From Desulfobacterales bacterium C00003060 (GTDB taxonomy: Bacteria; Desulfobacterota; Desulfobacteria; Desulfobacterales; C00003060), in contig MAXP01000064.1 in the NCBI GenBank assembly GCA_001751085.1, forward strand, positions 1 to 8,725: 8,725 nt of DNA, given 5' to 3'. The position numbers were made by a program, and so were the translations under genes. The notes below the pieces were generated by a model. That model made no database searches. It had not been told where the DNA came from and was given only the letters and a program-made list of their open reading frames with translations. Every line of letters begins with the position of its first letter. Positions within the stretch are counted from its first letter, which is position 1. This document shows, one piece after another, positions 7,458 to 8,725 of this stretch.

Positions 7458-7889
7458 CTAGGTCTGAGGCACGGGCAATGTCACGCCTTCGGCTTCCTCA
7501 GTACAGAGCAAAGCACTGTTAAGATCCTTACCTACCAGACCTGCGTAGTCATTGGCTGTACCTTCTGCCGTGGTCCGGATGGGGAACTTAAAACGCTTGA
7601 TCAAGCCATTTCTGAACTTGCAGGTCCACATGACATCCTCGGTGCCTCTCATGGGCATAATACTGGAGCCCATAGGAACAAAATCAGAATATCCCCTGAC
7701 CTCAACCGCCTGAGTGGGGCAAATCTTGACACATGAAAAGCACTCCCAGCACTGATCCGGCTCCTGGTTGTAAGCCTTCATGGCTGTTGCGTCCAAGACC
7801 ATCAGGTCATTGGGACAGATGTACATGCAGGCTGTTTTATCCCCGCCTTTGCAGCCATCACATTTTTCTTGAATGACAAAACTTGGCAT
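7458..7889 (-). CDS. aprB: AprB, APS reductase beta subunit (ferredoxin-like)
   Basis: This 143-residue subunit carries two [4Fe-4S] clusters that feed electrons to the FAD of AprA. Cysteines are Cys10, 13, 21 and 25 for one cluster, with the widened CxxCx7CxxxCP spacing typical of AprB, and Cys47, 50, 53 and 57 for the other. Trp48, inside the second motif (QCWECFSC), matches in position the tryptophan known in Archaeoglobus AprB to lie on the electron path to FAD. The C-terminal half has no cysteine clusters and, by family knowledge, wraps around AprA. The ATG at 7889 follows AGGAGGT (7896-7902) by six bases; an 18-codon in-frame extension upstream lacks such a site and runs into the leader. 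It is the first gene of the locus, ahead of aprA, and its promoter must lie in the repeat-rich DNA upstream. Confidence 0.96.
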   Translation of the reverse strand: MPSFVIQEKCDGCKGGDKTACMYICPNDLMVLDATAMKAYNQEPDQCWECFSCVKICPTQAVEVRGYSDFVPMGSSIMPMRGTEDVMWTCKFRNGLIKRFKFPIRTTAEGTANDYAGLVGKDLNSALLCTEEAEGVTLPVPQT

Positions 7890-7932
7890 TGATGTACCTC
7901 CTAATAAATCGTTTTTGATGGTTACCGAGAAG

Positions 7933-8001
7933 GTTGCTACCACATGCCACCATGTGGTCCAGATTTCCCGCGTTAGTCAGCACCAGTTGTTACCACATCC
8001 C
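7933..8001. promoter_or_regulatory. Repeated ATGTGGT motif and dyad in the aprB leader
   Basis: The 16-mers at 7933-7948 (GTTGCTACCACATGCC) and 7986-8001 (GTTGTTACCACATCCC) match at 14 positions and lie 53 bases apart. The first forms a perfect 8-bp inverted repeat with 7951-7958 (ACCACATG / CATGTGGT, four-base loop). ATGTGGT thus occurs three times, twice on the minus strand and once on the plus strand, 50-110 bases before the aprB start. It could be an operator for a dimeric regulator or an RNA hairpin in the leader. No known regulator's site is recognised. Confidence 0.4.
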
Positions 8002-8066
8002 CCCTTTCAGGTAAGTATCCTTCGGCCCCCCTATTAGGCCTCAAAATCTCACGATTCCTTATTCCT

Positions 8067-8095
8067 ATTACAATTATCAATTTTAACTATAAAAA
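8067..8095 (-). promoter_or_regulatory. Candidate promoter for aprBA (weak)
   Basis: In an AT-rich stretch the minus strand has TGTAAT (8072-8067, five of six matches to the -10 consensus), 17 bases after TTTTTA (8095-8090, three of six matches to the -35). If used, the transcript would start near 8060 and have a leader of about 170 bases that includes the repeated ATGTGGT motifs. It is the best minus-strand candidate I found, but the -35 is poor. Confidence 0.25.
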
Positions 8096-8218
8096 AAAGA
8101 CGCACCCAAGCTCCCGAAGACGGCCACAACGAAAAACCCACGTGACAAAAAACCGCCCTCTGTAGCAAGGCATCCTTCTAATTTCGGGCAATCCAAGGTG
8201 TTCCTTTACTACTGTTTG

Positions 8219-8300
8219 ACGTATAATTTAGGGTCTTTTGTAAAGAAATTCACGGGTTTACAGAGCCAAGCTAAATCGACTATTCTTTACCATTATACGT
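8219..8300. repeat. Interrupted inverted repeat carrying two divergent TATAAT boxes
   Basis: ACGTATAAT at 8219-8227 is inverted at 8292-8300, and GTAAAGAA at 8240-8247 is inverted at 8283-8290. On the right the two blocks are one base apart; on the left they are 12 bases apart, so the stem has a one-sided bulge. Each outer block carries a perfect TATAAT, on the plus strand at 8222-8227 and on the minus strand at 8297-8292. No good -35 sits at normal distance from either, so they are not called as promoters. Confidence 0.45.
8238..8255. promoter_or_regulatory. Rex-like operator candidate (weak)
   Basis: TTGTAAAGAAATTCACGG fits the Rex pattern TTGTNAAN4TTNACAA except for the last two bases. 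Rex, an NADH-responsive repressor, is known to control sulfate-reduction genes in Desulfovibrio. The site is about 350 bases before aprB, farther than expected, and the pattern is AT-rich, so chance is a serious alternative. Confidence 0.18.
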
Positions 8301-8427
8301 TGATCTTGTCAAGCCATTTTTGAACGGCCAACAAACCGTCAAATAGGCGGTTACCCCTCACTTCCCTGGCCTTGCAGGTCATGTTGCCTGATACCAACCC
8401 GCTGTTCCATCGTTGGGCATCCTTCAT
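8293..8427 (-). CDS. Short ORF of 44 residues, uncertain
   Basis: An ATG at 8427 opens a frame of 44 codons ending in TAA at 8293-8295. The product begins MKDAQRWNSG and ends LLAVQKWLDKINV; its composition is protein-like, with charged and hydrophobic residues alternating in the last 20 residues, but I do not recognise it. There is no ribosome binding site before the ATG, and an in-frame TGA lies two codons upstream. The first four codons (ATGAAGGATGCC) lie inside the repeat also found at 8666-8698, where the frame closes after eight codons. It may be the fragment of a mobile-element gene, a small gene, or chance. Confidence 0.2.
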   Translation of the reverse strand: MKDAQRWNSGLVSGNMTCKAREVRGNRLFDGLLAVQKWLDKINV

Positions 8428-8447
8428 GAGTCAGTTTACACTTTTTC
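8416..8447. repeat. Direct repeat, copy A1
   Basis: This segment begins GGCATCCTTCAT and ends CAGTTTACACTTTTTC. It matches 8666-8698 closely: 12 bases identical at the start, about four divergent, then CAGTTTACACTTTTT identical, with one T more in the second copy. The first ten bases also occur alone at 8169-8178. The copies are likely ends or fragments of one short repeat family. Confidence 0.65.
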
Positions 8448-8466
8448 CTGGCATTTTGGTTGCATT

Positions 8467-8577
8467 CAGATGTCAGGTGTCAGGACACATGTAGGTTTCA
8501 GGTGTCAGTGTTCAGGTGTCAGGAAAGAAAAACGTAAAACCGACACCTGAAACCTGGTTTCTGAAACCTGAACACTT
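8467..8577. repeat. 7-bp-periodic repeat arms (CAGGTGT / ACCTGAA)
   Basis: CAG occurs at 8467, 8474 and 8481 (CAT at 8488), then at 8499, 8506, 8513 and 8520, always seven bases apart inside each run. The other arm has CTG at 8547, 8554, 8561 and 8568 and CTT at 8575, again exactly seven apart. The arms are oppositely oriented, and 8494-8506 (GGTTTCAGGTGTC) is a perfect 13-bp inverted repeat of 8542-8554. A large hairpin is possible. No terminator T-run follows. Confidence 0.8.
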
Positions 8578-8591
8578 GAACCAGTCCTTCA

Positions 8592-8702
8592 TTTCGAAAA
8601 AAGTGTAAACCACTTTTGCTCGATTTTGAAAGATGCCCTTTTCTTGATATTTATATAGATTCCATGGCATCCTTCATTGACCAGTTTACACTTTTTTCGA
8701 AA
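8592..8702. repeat. Element bounded by a 19-bp perfect inverted repeat
   Basis: TTTCGAAAAAAGTGTAAAC at 8592-8610 is exactly inverted at 8684-8702. The 73 bases between have no useful reading frame. The right end is part of the direct repeat 8666-8698, whose sister copy at 8416-8447 shares the GTTTACACTTTTT core. A size of 111 bp with perfect ends suggests a MITE or the remnant ends of an insertion sequence; no family was recognised. Confidence 0.6.
8666..8698. repeat. Direct repeat, copy A2
   Basis: This is the second copy of the repeat at 8416-8447, beginning GGCATCCTTCAT and ending in CAGTTTACACTTTTTTC. Its right half forms one arm of the 19-bp inverted repeat with 8592-8610, which links the direct repeats and the inverted-repeat element into one family. 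Confidence 0.65.
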
Positions 8703-8725
8703 AAGCGTGTATTATCGAATTGAAT

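Larger units (their letters stand above)
7890..8725. other. Repeat-rich upstream flank without a clear gene
   Basis: About 840 bases upstream of aprB hold no substantial reading frame on either strand. They contain the aprB leader with its repeated motif, an AT-rich patch near 8061-8100, an inverted repeat at 8219-8300, and from 8416 onward a cluster of short repeats. The segment looks like an intergenic region built up from small mobile or amplified repeats, with one 44-residue ORF of uncertain status inside it. Confidence 0.7.

Noticed and set aside
8292..8312. TTGACA (8312-8307) plus TATAAT (8297-8292) on the minus strand as an aprBA promoter.
   Set aside because: Both hexamers are perfect, but only nine bases separate them, far from the needed 16-18, and no good partner exists for either.

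Overview
The window carries the core electron-transfer locus of dissimilatory sulfate reduction, all on the minus strand. Read in the direction of transcription it is aprB - aprA - qmoA - qmoB - qmoC, followed by a clean intrinsic terminator. This gene set, with moderate GC content and strong TAGGAGGT-type ribosome binding sites, points to a sulfate-reducing bacterium of the Desulfobacterota (former Deltaproteobacteria). The species cannot be fixed from the sequence alone.

Layout by plus-strand coordinate: 1-187 is the downstream flank with a bidirectional terminator. 188-1333 is qmoC. 1334-1566 is an unusually long qmoB/qmoC spacer filled with 7-bp-periodic repeats and a small palindromic element. 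1567-3936 is qmoB and 3950-5230 is qmoA, with the qmoB ribosome binding site overlapping the qmoA stop. 5231-5436 holds a second copy of the palindromic element and a strong terminator behind aprA. 5437-7395 is aprA and 7458-7889 is aprB. 7890-8725 is about 840 bases of repeat-rich, largely non-coding upstream DNA, with possible regulatory sites and one weak 44-residue ORF.

How the genes work together: AprBA reduces adenosine 5'-phosphosulfate (APS) to sulfite and AMP in the cytoplasm. QmoABC is the membrane-bound quinone-interacting complex known to pass electrons from menaquinol to AprBA. QmoC has the membrane cytochrome b part plus two iron-sulfur clusters. QmoA and QmoB are HdrA-like flavoproteins on the cytoplasmic face.

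The five protein families are well known, and I found no new protein system. The less ordinary material is between the genes: two copies of a roughly 85-92 bp inverted-repeat element sitting in two spacers of the same locus, two regions of exact 7-bp-periodic repeats each built as opposing arms, a 19-bp perfect inverted repeat with related direct repeats in the upstream flank, and a terminator that probably uncouples aprBA from qmoABC expression.
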